DNA of 64,000 nt from Azospirillum sp. TSA2s. Its GTDB lineage: Bacteria > Pseudomonadota > Alphaproteobacteria > Azospirillales > Azospirillaceae. Each line of letters begins with the position of its first letter. Position 1 is the first letter of the stretch. Shown piece by piece: positions 16,201 to 24,245 of the stretch. The stretch is from positions 496,001 through 560,000 of the forward strand of contig NZ_CP039650.1 of assembly GCF_004923315.1 (NCBI RefSeq). Reading direction: 5' to 3'. The translations under genes were made by a program, and so were the position numbers. Under the pieces are notes generated by a model. It saw nothing but the letters and a program-made list of their open reading frames with translations, was not told where the DNA came from and did no database searches.

Positions 16201-16392
16201 ATGGCCTACAAGATCAAGTCCGCCGAATGCACCGTCTGCGGCGCCTGCGAGGCCGAGTGCCCGAACGTCGCCATCAGCCTGAAAAAGGGCACCTACGTCA
16301 TCGACCCGGCCAAATGCACCGAGTGCCAGGGCCAGTTCGACAGCCCGCAATGCGCCGCCGTCTGCCCCGCCGACTGCTGCGTCCCGGCGTGA
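16201..16392 (+). CDS. fdxN: 2[4Fe-4S] ferredoxin, FdxN-type
   Basis: A 63-residue bacterial-type ferredoxin. The first cluster ligands are Cys10-x2-Cys13-x2-Cys16-x3-Cys20-Pro, and the second set includes CTEC, QCAAVCP and a terminal DCC. The insertion between the second-cluster cysteines is characteristic of nifB-linked ferredoxins that supply electrons for NifB-co synthesis. Strong AAGGAGAGAGCC before the ATG, 51 bases after nifB. Confidence 0.95.
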   Translation: MAYKIKSAECTVCGACEAECPNVAISLKKGTYVIDPAKCTECQGQFDSPQCAAVCPADCCVPA

Positions 16393-16400
16393 TGTGAAAT

Positions 16401-16424
16401 CCCCTCCCTCCTGGTGGGGAGGGG
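16401..16424 (+). other. Hairpin between fdxN and the TPR gene
   Basis: CCCCTCCC (16401-16408) and GGGAGGGG (16417-16424) with an 8-base loop, no T-run. It lies in the 53-base gap after fdxN and may attenuate or protect the upstream nifB-fdxN message. Its C/G-run composition resembles the dispersed repeat arms but it is not a full copy. Confidence 0.45.
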
Positions 16425-16445
16425 GAACCCCGGGAGCACCGCGCC

Positions 16446-16961
16446 ATGCTGGACGAGGTGGATGAGGACTGGCTCGCCCGCCGCTACTACGGCGGGGATC
16501 TTCCGTCCGAAGCGGAACGCTGCCTGCATCTGGCCGCCGCCAGCTATGCCGACAGCGCGGCGGCGCTCGCCCATCTCGTCCGCGCGGCGGAGATTGCTCC
16601 CGGCCATCGCCTCGTCGATCTCGGTCATTACAAATTCCACTTCTACAAGGCGAACCTCGACCAAGCGCTGGTCTATGGCGAGCGCATGATCGGCCACGCC
16701 ATGGCCGCGCTCGGCGTCAATCATACGGATTGGCGCACCATCACCCCGGCCACCGCCGATTTCCGCGGGCTGGAGCCGGCGCCCCGCCTGTTCCTGTTCG
16801 CCCTTATCGCCATCGGTTACCTGCTGCTGCGCACCGGCCGGCTCGACGCCGGGCGGGAGGCCCTGATCAAGGTCCGCGACCTCGACCCCGACGACCGCTT
16901 CGGCGCCGCCCGCCTGATCGCCGTCGCCGACCGACATGAGCTTGAGGAGGCCGATGCATGA
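16446..16961 (+). CDS. nif-operon tetratricopeptide-like protein
   Basis: A 171-residue helical protein. Helix pairs such as AALAHLVRAAEIAPGHRLVDLGHYKFHFYKANLDQALVYGERMI and GYLLLRTGRLDAGREALIKVRDLDPDDRFGAARLI look like TPR units. Homologues in nif clusters are of unknown function. Its stop overlaps the start of the LRV gene by 4 bases (ATGA), so the two are translationally coupled. Confidence 0.8.
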   Translation: MLDEVDEDWLARRYYGGDLPSEAERCLHLAAASYADSAAALAHLVRAAEIAPGHRLVDLGHYKFHFYKANLDQALVYGERMIGHAMAALGVNHTDWRTITPATADFRGLEPAPRLFLFALIAIGYLLLRTGRLDAGREALIKVRDLDPDDRFGAARLIAVADRHELEEADA

Positions 16962-17770
16962 GCGACGACATCCTCGAATCGCTGGACTGGCGCGGCGAAC
17001 CGGTGGACTGCGCCGCCTGCGCCCACCGCGACCGCCGGCTCGATCCGGAGACCGCCGCCCTGCAGGCCGGCGGAAAAATGCCCGGCCGCTGTCTGCCGCG
17101 GAAGGCCTGCGTGCAGGACCGCTATGCCAAGCGTATCCAGCGCTTCTTCGAATGGAATCCGGACCTCGCCGCCGGCCATCTCGACCATCCCTATTTCGAA
17201 GTGCGGGCGAATGCCGCGCGCTTCGCCCCGATCTTCCTACTTCCCCGACTGATGAACGACCCGGACGAGACGGTGCGCTCCGTCCTGGCCCGCCGGCTGC
17301 CGCGCCGGCTGTTGCTGAAGCTGCGCGACGACCCGGACCGCGAAGTGCGGATCGCCGTCGCCAGCCGGTTGGAAGATGCCGACCTTGCCCCGCTGATGCG
17401 CGACCCTGACTGTTCGGTGCGGCTGCGCGTGGTGCGGCGGGTCTCCGACGGCATGCTGCCGGCGATGATGCATGACGAGGACCCGGAGGTGCGGGTGGAG
17501 GTCGCCCGCCGCCTGGCCATGGACTGGCTGCCTAGCCTCGCCTGGGACGACAGCCCGCGGGTGCGGCTGGTGGTGGCGCAACGGCTGCCGACGTCGAAGC
17601 TGCACGTCCTGCTGCCTGACGCCGACTGGATGGTCCGCCTTGCCGTTGCCGGGCGGATCGACGCCGGACAGCTCGGCCCCCTGCTCGACGACCCGGAGGA
17701 GGAGGTGCGCGCCATCGCCCGCCAGCGCGCCGCCGGCCTCGCAATCGCCAACGATCTTCCGCCCCTGTAG
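16958..17770 (+). CDS. 4Fe-4S leucine-rich-repeat-variant (LRV) protein
   Basis: A 270-residue protein resembling the nif-associated LRV protein of Azotobacter. The N-terminal iron-sulfur module has Cys18-x2-Cys21 (CAACAHRD) and Cys45-x5-Cys51 (GRCLPRKAC). From about residue 75 on there are repeats of about 24 residues of the form DPDxxVRxxVARRLP, e.g. DDPDREVRIAVASRLE, RDPDCSVRLRVVRRVS and HDEDPEVRVEVARRLA. This fits a redox-sensing or scaffold role in nitrogenase assembly, by inference. Confidence 0.88.
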   Translation: MSDDILESLDWRGEPVDCAACAHRDRRLDPETAALQAGGKMPGRCLPRKACVQDRYAKRIQRFFEWNPDLAAGHLDHPYFEVRANAARFAPIFLLPRLMNDPDETVRSVLARRLPRRLLLKLRDDPDREVRIAVASRLEDADLAPLMRDPDCSVRLRVVRRVSDGMLPAMMHDEDPEVRVEVARRLAMDWLPSLAWDDSPRVRLVVAQRLPTSKLHVLLPDADWMVRLAVAGRIDAGQLGPLLDDPEEEVRAIARQRAAGLAIANDLPPL

Positions 17771-17799
17771 CGGCCCCTCAACCCACGGAGCGCAGCCCG

Positions 17800-18132
17800 A
17801 TGACAGAGACAGCCGCCCAAACCACCGCCCCTGGCCGCCGCGAACGCGCCCGCAACGCCGAGGATGCCAACGAGCTGGTCGGTCCGCCGGTGCTGGAACA
17901 GGGCTTCAAGGTCAAGGCGCTGCGCGACGTGCGCAACGACGGCACCTATCCCGGCCGTCCGGTCGGCGACTTCCTGATCCGCGAGGGCGATGTCGGCTAC
18001 GTCATCTCCATCGGGACCTACCTGCAGATGTATTACATCTATGCCGTTGATTTTTATGAAAAACGGGTCGTCGTCGGCATGCGCGCGCGCGAGCTGGAGG
18101 TGATCGACGCCCACTGCAACGACCCCCAATGA
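17800..18132 (+). CDS. nifZ: NifZ
   Basis: A 110-residue NifZ protein, needed for P-cluster maturation of the MoFe protein. The conserved core is readable: RNDGTYPGRPVGDFLIREGDVGYVISIGTYLQMYYIYAVDFYE, followed by the VGMRARELEVID end. The first 30 residues are a variable extension. It overlaps the frame of the next gene only if that gene used its first possible start. Confidence 0.92.
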   Translation: MTETAAQTTAPGRRERARNAEDANELVGPPVLEQGFKVKALRDVRNDGTYPGRPVGDFLIREGDVGYVISIGTYLQMYYIYAVDFYEKRVVVGMRARELEVIDAHCNDPQ

Positions 18133-18176
18133 CCCCAGTCCGGAAGCCCGGTCCCCAGCTGATAAGGAGCCTCGCG

Positions 18177-18482
18177 ATGTCCGACGTCGAAGCCGCTGCC
18201 AAGCCCGGTTTCATCCCGCCGCGCGAACCGCTGTACGACTGGGGCCTGCGGGTCACGGTGCAGGAGGACCTGTTCAACGACGGCAGCCATCCGCAGGTGT
18301 CGGACGGTGCGCTGCTGGCGCCGAAGGGCACGCCGGGCGTGATCGTCCGCGTCGGCCGCACCGAGGAAGGCAGCCTGCCGGTCTATCTGGTGGAGTTCCC
18401 CGGCGGCACCGTCGTCGGCTGCCTGGAGGAGGAGATCGTCCCGGCCGACGGGTCGCGGCGCGGTGTTCCGGGTGTGATGTGA
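18177..18482 (+). CDS. Second NifZ-like protein
   Basis: A 101-residue paralogue directly after nifZ, starting at the ATG at 18177 behind AAGGAGCC (an in-frame start at 18129 would overlap nifZ). RVTVQEDLFNDGSHPQVSDGALLAPKGTPGVIVRVGR and YLVEFPGGTVVGCLEEEIVP follow the NifZ fold pattern, but the IGTYLQMYYIY segment is replaced. It may be a divergent NifZ or a fused-domain half, since some NifZ proteins have two such domains. Confidence 0.8.
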   Translation: MSDVEAAAKPGFIPPREPLYDWGLRVTVQEDLFNDGSHPQVSDGALLAPKGTPGVIVRVGRTEEGSLPVYLVEFPGGTVVGCLEEEIVPADGSRRGVPGVM

Positions 18483-18496
18483 TGGGGGGTGATGTG

Positions 18497-19648
18497 ATGA
18501 CGATCTACCTCGACAACAACGCCACCACCGCCCTAGCTGCGGAAGTGCGCGAAGCAATGCTGCCGCACCTGTTCGGGGAGTTCGCCAACCCGTCCAGCCC
18601 GCATTCCGCCGGCATGGCCGCCCGTCGCGCGGTCAGCGAGGCCAAGGCACAGGTCGCCGCCCTGATCGGCGCCAGGCCGGCCGACCTCGTTATGACCGGC
18701 AGCGCCACCGAGGCGACGCACGCCGCCATCCTGGGCGCGCTCCGCGTCATCGAGGAGACCGACCACCGCCGCGACCACATCGTCACCACCGCGGTGGAGC
18801 ACCCGGCGACGCTGGCCCTGTTCGACGACCTGCGCCAGCGCGGCTGGCGCGTCACCATCCTGCCGGTGAATCGCGACGGCCTTCCCTCGCTGGTCGATCT
18901 TGCCGCCGTGGTGACGGAGGCGACGGCGCTGGTCTCCATGATGTGGGCCAACAACGAGACCGGCGTGCTGATGCCGGTGGAGGGGGCATCGGCCATCGCC
19001 CATGCCCATGGCGCGCTGTTCCACAGCGATGCGGTGCAGGCGGCCGGCCGGGTGCCGGTCGATTGCGGCATCGCCGATTACCTGACGCTGTCCGCCCACA
19101 AGATGCACGGGCCGAAGGGTGTCGGTGCGCTGTATGTCCGCAAGGGCGCCCCCTTCCACGCGCTGATCCACGGCCATCAGGAACGACGGCGCCGCGGCGG
19201 AACCGAGAATGTGCCGAGCATCGTCGGCTTCGGCGCCGCCGCCTCGCTGGCGTCCCTCTGGCTGGACGAGGCCGACCTGATCGCCTTCCTGCGCGACCGG
19301 CTGGAACAGGGCATCCTCGCCCGCTGGCCCGGTACGGTGGTGAACGGGGCCGGCGCCGCCCGGCTGCCCAACACCAGCAACATCCGCTTCGCCGACAGCC
19401 GCGGCCATGCGGTCGATGCGGAGGAACTGCTGATGCGGCTCGACCGCGCCGGCATCTCCGTATCGATGGGCGCCGCCTGCTCCTCCGGCGGCAACGAGCC
19501 GAGCCATGTGCTGACCGCCATGGGGCTGAACGGCGCCCAGGCCGCCGCCAGCCTGCGTTTCTCGCTCAGCCGCTACACCACCGCGGCGGAGGTGGACGCC
19601 GTCCTGTCGGAACTGCCGGCGCTGCACGCCCGGCTGATCGCCGCCTGA
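18497..19648 (+). CDS. nifS: NifS cysteine desulfurase
   Basis: PLP enzyme that releases sulfur from cysteine for nitrogenase Fe-S assembly. 383 residues from the ATG at 18497. YLDNNATT at the N-terminus, the PLP lysine Lys202 in SAHKMHGPKG, and the persulfide cysteine Cys328 in GAACSSGG are all present. A short duplication (GGTGTGATGTGATG then GGTGATGTGATG) at 18471-18499 gives a second in-frame ATG at 18479, so the exact start is uncertain by six codons. Confidence 0.97.
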   Translation: MTIYLDNNATTALAAEVREAMLPHLFGEFANPSSPHSAGMAARRAVSEAKAQVAALIGARPADLVMTGSATEATHAAILGALRVIEETDHRRDHIVTTAVEHPATLALFDDLRQRGWRVTILPVNRDGLPSLVDLAAVVTEATALVSMMWANNETGVLMPVEGASAIAHAHGALFHSDAVQAAGRVPVDCGIADYLTLSAHKMHGPKGVGALYVRKGAPFHALIHGHQERRRRGGTENVPSIVGFGAAASLASLWLDEADLIAFLRDRLEQGILARWPGTVVNGAGAARLPNTSNIRFADSRGHAVDAEELLMRLDRAGISVSMGAACSSGGNEPSHVLTAMGLNGAQAAASLRFSLSRYTTAAEVDAVLSELPALHARLIAA

Positions 19649-19687
19649 GACAAAAGACAATCAGAACAACAGGATGGAGTGTCCGCG

Positions 19688-19897
19688 ATGAAGGTGATGA
19701 TCCGCAAGGCGTCCGAGCAATACACGATCTACGTCGCCAAGAAGGACCTGGAGGAACCCATCGTCGAGATGGAGAAGCCCGGCCTGTGGGGCGGATGGAT
19801 CAAGGTCGCCAACGGCTGGACGCTCGACCTGCCGGAGATGCCGGACGACACCCGCCTGCCGATCACCGTCGATGCCAAGAAACGCGGAACGGAGTGA
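19688..19897 (+). CDS. nifT: NifT/FixU
   Basis: A 69-residue NifT protein. MKVMIRKASEQYTIYVAKKDLEEPIVEMEKPGLWGG with the later GWTLDLPEMPDDTRLPITVDAKK is the family pattern. Function is unknown and mutants generally have mild phenotypes. The start at 19688 follows GGAGTGTCCGCG. Confidence 0.93.
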   Translation: MKVMIRKASEQYTIYVAKKDLEEPIVEMEKPGLWGGWIKVANGWTLDLPEMPDDTRLPITVDAKKRGTE

Positions 19898-19902
19898 CGC
19901 AG

Positions 19903-20187
19903 ATGGCCCTGTCTCCCGAGCGCATCGACAGCATCGCCACGCTGGCCGGCCGGCTGTTCGCCGGGGGCGGCAAGCTCGACGCCGTGGTCCGCGGCGTGCG
20001 CGAGGCCAACCCGGACCTGAAGACCGTCACCGGCGCCATGGCCGCGGTGATGGCCGAGGATCCGTTCCGGGAAGAGGCGGGCTTCGACCTGCATCTGGTG
20101 GACGGCAACAACCACTGCTGGCTCATCACCGACAAGCCGGAACTTGCCACCGGCGTCGTGATCGCCCAACGGGACGAGGACGAGTGA
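19903..20187 (+). CDS. Small nif-cluster protein of unknown function
   Basis: 94 residues: helical N-terminus (SPERIDSIATLAGRLFAGGGKLDAVVRGVREANPDLKTVTGAMAAVM) then FREEAGFDLHLVDGNNHCWLITDKPELATGVVIAQRDEDE. The HCWxxT near the C-terminus resembles small proteins found in other nif clusters (a DUF6129-like family, from memory). It starts 6 bases after the nifT stop and abuts the DegT-like gene without a gap. Confidence 0.8.
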   Translation: MALSPERIDSIATLAGRLFAGGGKLDAVVRGVREANPDLKTVTGAMAAVMAEDPFREEAGFDLHLVDGNNHCWLITDKPELATGVVIAQRDEDE

Positions 20188-21402
20188 ATGAGCGATGCCG
20201 CCGCGGTTCTGCACCAGCCCTCCCCCGCCGATGACGACGAGGTTGACGACTACATCCCCCTGACCGACCCGGACATCTCCGATGCGGAGGTCGAGATGCT
20301 CGGCCGCCTGCTGGCCTCCGGGGCCTTGAGCAACGGGCGGATGGTGCGGGCGTTCGAGGATGCCTTTGCCGCCTATGTCGGCCGCGACCATGCGGTGGCG
20401 GTGTCCAGCGGCACCATGGCCACGCTGCTGATGCTGAAGGGCTATGGCATCGGCGAGGGGGACGAGGTGCTGTGCAGCCCCTTCGGCTGGCATCAGGTCC
20501 AGCATGCGGTGGCGCTGTCCGGCGCCACGCCGGTGCTGGTCGACATCGATTACTGGCAGCACACCATCAACCCGGATAAGGCGGCGGCTCTGGTCACGCC
20601 GAAGACCAAGGCGATCCTGGCCGGCAACGTCAACGGCCACCCCGCCCATTGGGACGAGCTGCGCGCGCTGGCCGATGCCAAAAACCTGATCCTGCTGGAG
20701 GATTCGACGGAGGCCATCGGCTCGACCTACAAGGGCCGGATGGTCGGCACCTTCGGCGACGCCGCGGTCTTCGACTTTTCAGAACCCGGCATCCTGCTGG
20801 CCGGCGAGGGCGGCATGATCGTCACCGACGACCGCGACCTTGCCCACCGGCTGCGCTACATGCGCCGGCGCGAGACGGAGCACCGCAACACGGTGGTCAT
20901 CACCCGCACCCTGCCCTGGCAGGCGGGGATGAGCGACCTGAACGCCGCGCTCGCCCTGGTGCAGTTGAAGCGGCTGCCGGAAGTCCTGACCCGCCGCAAT
21001 CTGGTCATCGCCTATTACGACGCGGCGATGGCGAGCTTCGAGGGGATCAAGCCGCCCTATCGCGGGCCGGGGGCGGAGGTGGTCAACCCGATGGTCTATT
21101 GCGTCCATCTCGGCACCCGCTTCACCGCGTCGGGGCGCCGGTCGATCATCGAGGATCTGGACACGCACGACATCGACGCCAGCGACTTCGGCCAGCCGCT
21201 GCACACCCAGCAATACTACATCGAAGCGCTGGGCGAAGACCGCGCCGGCCGCGGCGCCTGCCCGGTCTGCACCAAGACGGCCGACCGCGTGCTCGCTCTG
21301 CCGCTGCACCGCAAGATCACCCGCGATCAGGTCGCCTTCATCGTGGAAACGCTGAAGGACGCCAGCATCAACACCGGTGCCGGTGCGGCGATCTATCTGT
21401 GA
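20188..21402 (+). CDS. nif-operon DegT/DnrJ/EryC1-like protein lacking the PLP lysine
   Basis: 404 residues with the DegT aminotransferase fold: SNGRMVRAFEDAFAAYVGRDHAVAVSSGTMATLLML, EGDEVLCSPFGWHQVQHAVALSGATPVLVDID and LEDSTEAIGSTYKG. In active members the segment before GEGG reads like SFHxxKxxTTGEGG; here it is FDFSEPGILLAGEGG with Gly201 at the lysine position and no lysine nearby. The fold-type aspartate remains (LEDS). This suggests loss of transaminase chemistry, as in B6-independent sugar dehydratase relatives or a pure binding role. Confidence 0.85.
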   Translation: MSDAAAVLHQPSPADDDEVDDYIPLTDPDISDAEVEMLGRLLASGALSNGRMVRAFEDAFAAYVGRDHAVAVSSGTMATLLMLKGYGIGEGDEVLCSPFGWHQVQHAVALSGATPVLVDIDYWQHTINPDKAAALVTPKTKAILAGNVNGHPAHWDELRALADAKNLILLEDSTEAIGSTYKGRMVGTFGDAAVFDFSEPGILLAGEGGMIVTDDRDLAHRLRYMRRRETEHRNTVVITRTLPWQAGMSDLNAALALVQLKRLPEVLTRRNLVIAYYDAAMASFEGIKPPYRGPGAEVVNPMVYCVHLGTRFTASGRRSIIEDLDTHDIDASDFGQPLHTQQYYIEALGEDRAGRGACPVCTKTADRVLALPLHRKITRDQVAFIVETLKDASINTGAGAAIYL

Positions 21403-21425
21403 ATACCGAAAGGGAAGAGGCCACC

Positions 21426-22313
21426 ATGACCGTCACCACCCTTGCAACCGATTCCGACTCCGTCACGGTTCCGGACGCCGCGGCGGCGCTGGCCGACATC
21501 GCCGCGGCGTTGGCTGCGCGGCAGGTGGTGCCCTATCTCGGCCCCGGCGCCTTCGCCCTGCTGCCGCCCGACCAGTGCCCGATCCCGCGCAATTCGGCGG
21601 AGCTGGTGCAGCGCCTGAACGCCAAGGTCGCCGCTCCCGGCCGCATCCGCTCCAACCTGACCGCGGTCGCCCAGTTCATCGAGACGCGCAAGCACCGCAA
21701 GACGCTGGAGACCATCCTCAACGAAATCTTCCGCCAGACCGTGCCGGCGACCCCGGTCCACGCCTTGCTGGCGGCGATCCCGGCACCGCCGTTGCAGGTC
21801 GACGTCTGGTACGACAATGTGCTGGACAGCCTGCTGAGTGCGGCGGCCGACCGGACCTGGGGGCAGATCCAGGGGGTGTCGCACCCGCAATCGACCGGCG
21901 AATGGGTGCGCTACTACGCCTCCGACGGCACTGAGTCGACGGCAGAGGCGGCGGCCGGCTGGGACACCGTGCTGTACAAGCCGTCGGGGGCGGTGACGCC
22001 AGCCGGCAACTACCTCATCTCCGACAGCGACTATGTCGAGATCCTGACGGAGATCGACATCCAGACGCCGATCCCCGCGATCGTGAAGGACCGCCGCGCC
22101 GGCCGGCACTTCCTGTTCCTCGGCTGCCGCTTCGACCAGGAGATCCAGCGCACCTTCGCCCGTCAGATCGCCAAGCGCTCCGCCGACAGCCACTGGGCGG
22201 TTATCCCCGGCGAGTTGTCGAAGAACGAGGCGCGCTTCCTGGCGCTGCACGGGATCAAGCGGATTGATGTGACACTGGAGGAGGCGGTGGAGGGGCTGCG
22301 GGCAAGGGTTTGA
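21426..22313 (+). CDS. nif-operon SIR2-like protein
   Basis: 295 residues. The N-terminal AALAARQVVPYLGPGAFALL matches the glycine-rich nucleotide loop of SIR2-like proteins (VxxLGAG/S type), and NYLISDSDYVEIL followed by FLFLGCRFDQEIQRTFARQIAKRS resembles the C-terminal part of the SIR2_2 family. The zinc-binding cysteines of true sirtuins are absent. It is the last gene of the nif operon, 24 bases after the DegT-like gene. NAD binding or hydrolysis is plausible but unproven. Confidence 0.75.
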   Translation: MTVTTLATDSDSVTVPDAAAALADIAAALAARQVVPYLGPGAFALLPPDQCPIPRNSAELVQRLNAKVAAPGRIRSNLTAVAQFIETRKHRKTLETILNEIFRQTVPATPVHALLAAIPAPPLQVDVWYDNVLDSLLSAAADRTWGQIQGVSHPQSTGEWVRYYASDGTESTAEAAAGWDTVLYKPSGAVTPAGNYLISDSDYVEILTEIDIQTPIPAIVKDRRAGRHFLFLGCRFDQEIQRTFARQIAKRSADSHWAVIPGELSKNEARFLALHGIKRIDVTLEEAVEGLRARV

Positions 22314-22320
22314 ATTGTTG

Positions 22321-22460
22321 GGGTGTCGGCTTCGGATGCCCCCACCTAGCCTCCCCCGCTGGGCGGGGGAGGGACTGCCGCTGCCTTTTTGAACAAGTAT
22401 TTATCCCCTCCCCCGCCCAGCGGGGGAGGGTTAGGGTGGGGGCAATCGAAGCCGACACCC
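22321..22460. repeat. Dispersed double-hairpin intergenic element, copy 1
   Basis: The core CCCCCACC...GGTGGGGG encloses two copies of the hairpin CCCCCGCTGGGCGGGGG in opposite orientation, around a central spacer with ACTGCCGCTGC and GAACAAG. Outer arms GGGTGTCGGCTTCG (22321-22334) and CGAAGCCGACACCC (22447-22460) are perfectly complementary. The core matches 48191-48298 in reverse orientation. It sits after the nif operon and may terminate transcription. Confidence 0.85.
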
Positions 22461-22540
22461 TACCCCCAAAGAAGCCGCACCGCAGCGCAACACACGCCCC
22501 CTCCGTCCGTTACAGTGCGAAACGGATGGAGCGTGCCGGA

Positions 22541-23596
22541 ATGGTGACGAACAGCGGCCCCGCTTTGGCCGCGGCATTTGCGACCCTGCTGCTGACGGCA
22601 TCGGCGGCCATATCGGCGGCGAACGCGCAGGAAACCACCCCTCCCCCCGGCGATGAGCCGGCGACCTCCGGCCCGGCCATCGGCTTCTGGATCGACAACG
22701 ACCTGTTCGGCGGCGGGACCGACCGCTATTACACGAATGGATTCCAATTCTATTACTTCTCGGGCGCACGGCCGACCTACGGCAACATCGACTGGCTGGC
22801 CAATCTGGTGCCGTGGATCGAGCCTGGCGGGGTGCGGCGCTATGGCTTCGCCTTCGGCCAGAACATGTATACGCCCAGCAATCTGAGTGCCCGCAACCCG
22901 GACCCCAAGGACCGGCCCTATGCCGGCTGGCTCTATGGCCGGCTGTCGGTGCTGAACGAGGCGCCGACTGCGGTGGACCGCTTCGACCTAGACCTCGGCA
23001 TGGTCGGCCCGGCTTCGCTGGCGGAGCAGACGCAAAAGACGGTCCACAAGATCGTCGACGGCGCCACCTATCCGGAGGGCTGGAATTATCAGCTGCGTGA
23101 CGAGCCGGGCGTGGTCCTGAGCTACGAGCATGTCTGGCGCGACGAGAAGCCGAACAGCCTCGGCCCGGTGGAGTGGGACTTCAGCCCCCATGTCGCCGGC
23201 AGCCTGGGCAATGTCCTGACCTTCGCCGCGGCCGGGGCTACCGTCCGGCTGGGCGGCAACATGCCGCCGCCGGTGGGCGCGCTGGTGAATCGCCCAACCT
23301 CCAGCATCCCCTACCAGGACAATCCCTATTCGGAGCGGCCGGGGCGCTTTTCCTGGTATGTCTACGCCAGCGCCGAAGGGCGGGCGGTGGTGCGCAACAT
23401 CTTCCTGGACGGCAACACGTTCCGCGAAAGCCGGTCGGTCGCCAAGCATCCCTTCGTCGGCAGCATGCAGGCCGGCCTGACCCTGCGTTACGGCCGCTAT
23501 GGCCTGACCTATGCCCAGACCCTGCAGACGCCGGAGTTCCACGGCCAAAAATCGCTGACCAACTACGGTTCCCTGCGTCTGTCGGTCCAGTTCTGA
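22541..23596 (+). CDS. LpxR-like outer-membrane lipid A deacylase family protein
   Basis: 351 residues from the ATG at 22541 (GGAG upstream; an ATG at 22526 is also possible). The signal peptide has a hydrophobic core (LAAAFATLLLTASAAISAANAQ). The mature part has LpxR/DUF2219 features: IGFWIDNDLFGGGTDRYYTNGFQFYY, FAFGQNMYTPSNL, DRPYAGWLYG, and the final LTYAQTLQTPEFHGQKSLTNYGSLRLSVQF with C-terminal Phe, typical of outer-membrane beta barrels. The Asn and Asp in DNDLF are family active-site positions. Confidence 0.88.
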   Translation: MVTNSGPALAAAFATLLLTASAAISAANAQETTPPPGDEPATSGPAIGFWIDNDLFGGGTDRYYTNGFQFYYFSGARPTYGNIDWLANLVPWIEPGGVRRYGFAFGQNMYTPSNLSARNPDPKDRPYAGWLYGRLSVLNEAPTAVDRFDLDLGMVGPASLAEQTQKTVHKIVDGATYPEGWNYQLRDEPGVVLSYEHVWRDEKPNSLGPVEWDFSPHVAGSLGNVLTFAAAGATVRLGGNMPPPVGALVNRPTSSIPYQDNPYSERPGRFSWYVYASAEGRAVVRNIFLDGNTFRESRSVAKHPFVGSMQAGLTLRYGRYGLTYAQTLQTPEFHGQKSLTNYGSLRLSVQF

Positions 23597-23600
23597 GCCG

Positions 23601-24245
23601 TCAGAGGAAGGGCAGCGGCAGGATCAGGGTGAAGCCGTCGGCCGCCATCAGCACCCCCGCCGCAGCCAGCGCGCGGCTGGTCCACAGGATGAAGCCCTTG
23701 TTGGTGATGGCGAAGACCGACGCCAGCACGATGGCGAGCTGCAGCATGCCCTCGGCAAAGTCGAAATAAGGGTCCTGGGCCGCGGCATGGTCGCGCCGCA
23801 ACTCCGCCGCCTTCGCCTTGCCCAGCAGGTCCTTGCGGCTGTTCTTGCCCTCGTCCGCCTCCATCCGTTCGGCCGACTGGCGGTATTCGGCGGAGCGCTG
23901 CAGCGCCTTGGCCTGCGCGTCGGCCGGCATGCCGGCGGACAGCAGCTCGATCTCGTCGGCGGCAAGCCGCAGGCTGATCTGGCGCTGGGTCTTGGCCTGA
24001 TAGTAGGCGAAGCTGTCCGACGCCTCGATGGCGCTGGCCATCAGTTCCTTGCCGGCGTTGGAACCGGCGACGCTGACGATGGCGAGCACCGCCGCCAGGA
24101 CCGAGATGTAGATGGCGGTGGAGGTCTTCACCCCATGCCCGCCCTCTTCCCTGTCTTCCGAATGGTGCCGTCCGGCGGCACGGCGCTTGGCCTCCTCCCG
24201 CTCATGCGCTTCGTCGATCAGGTCCTTCACTTCGGCTGCTTCCAT
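23601..24245 (-). CDS. DUF4337-like membrane protein
   Basis: 214 residues from the ATG at 24245; the longer frame adds a non-conserved basic stretch. A charged N-terminus (EVKDLIDEAHEREEAKRRAAG) precedes TM1 (STAIYISVLAAVLAIVSVAGS), then KELMASAIEASDSFAYYQAKTQRQI, a helical lysine-rich middle, and two C-terminal hydrophobic segments (LQLAIVLASVFAI and LAAAGVLMAADGFTLIL). This layout is that of DUF4337 proteins of unknown function. Convergent with the LpxR-like gene. Confidence 0.82.
   Translation of the reverse strand: MEAAEVKDLIDEAHEREEAKRRAAGRHHSEDREEGGHGVKTSTAIYISVLAAVLAIVSVAGSNAGKELMASAIEASDSFAYYQAKTQRQISLRLAADEIELLSAGMPADAQAKALQRSAEYRQSAERMEADEGKNSRKDLLGKAKAAELRRDHAAAQDPYFDFAEGMLQLAIVLASVFAITNKGFILWTSRALAAAGVLMAADGFTLILPLPFL

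Noticed and set aside
18471..18499. Programmed frameshift or mobile target duplication at the nifZ2-nifS junction
   Set aside because: The short GGTGATGTGATG duplication is adequately explained by slippage; both reading frames remain intact and nifS has a normal N-terminus.
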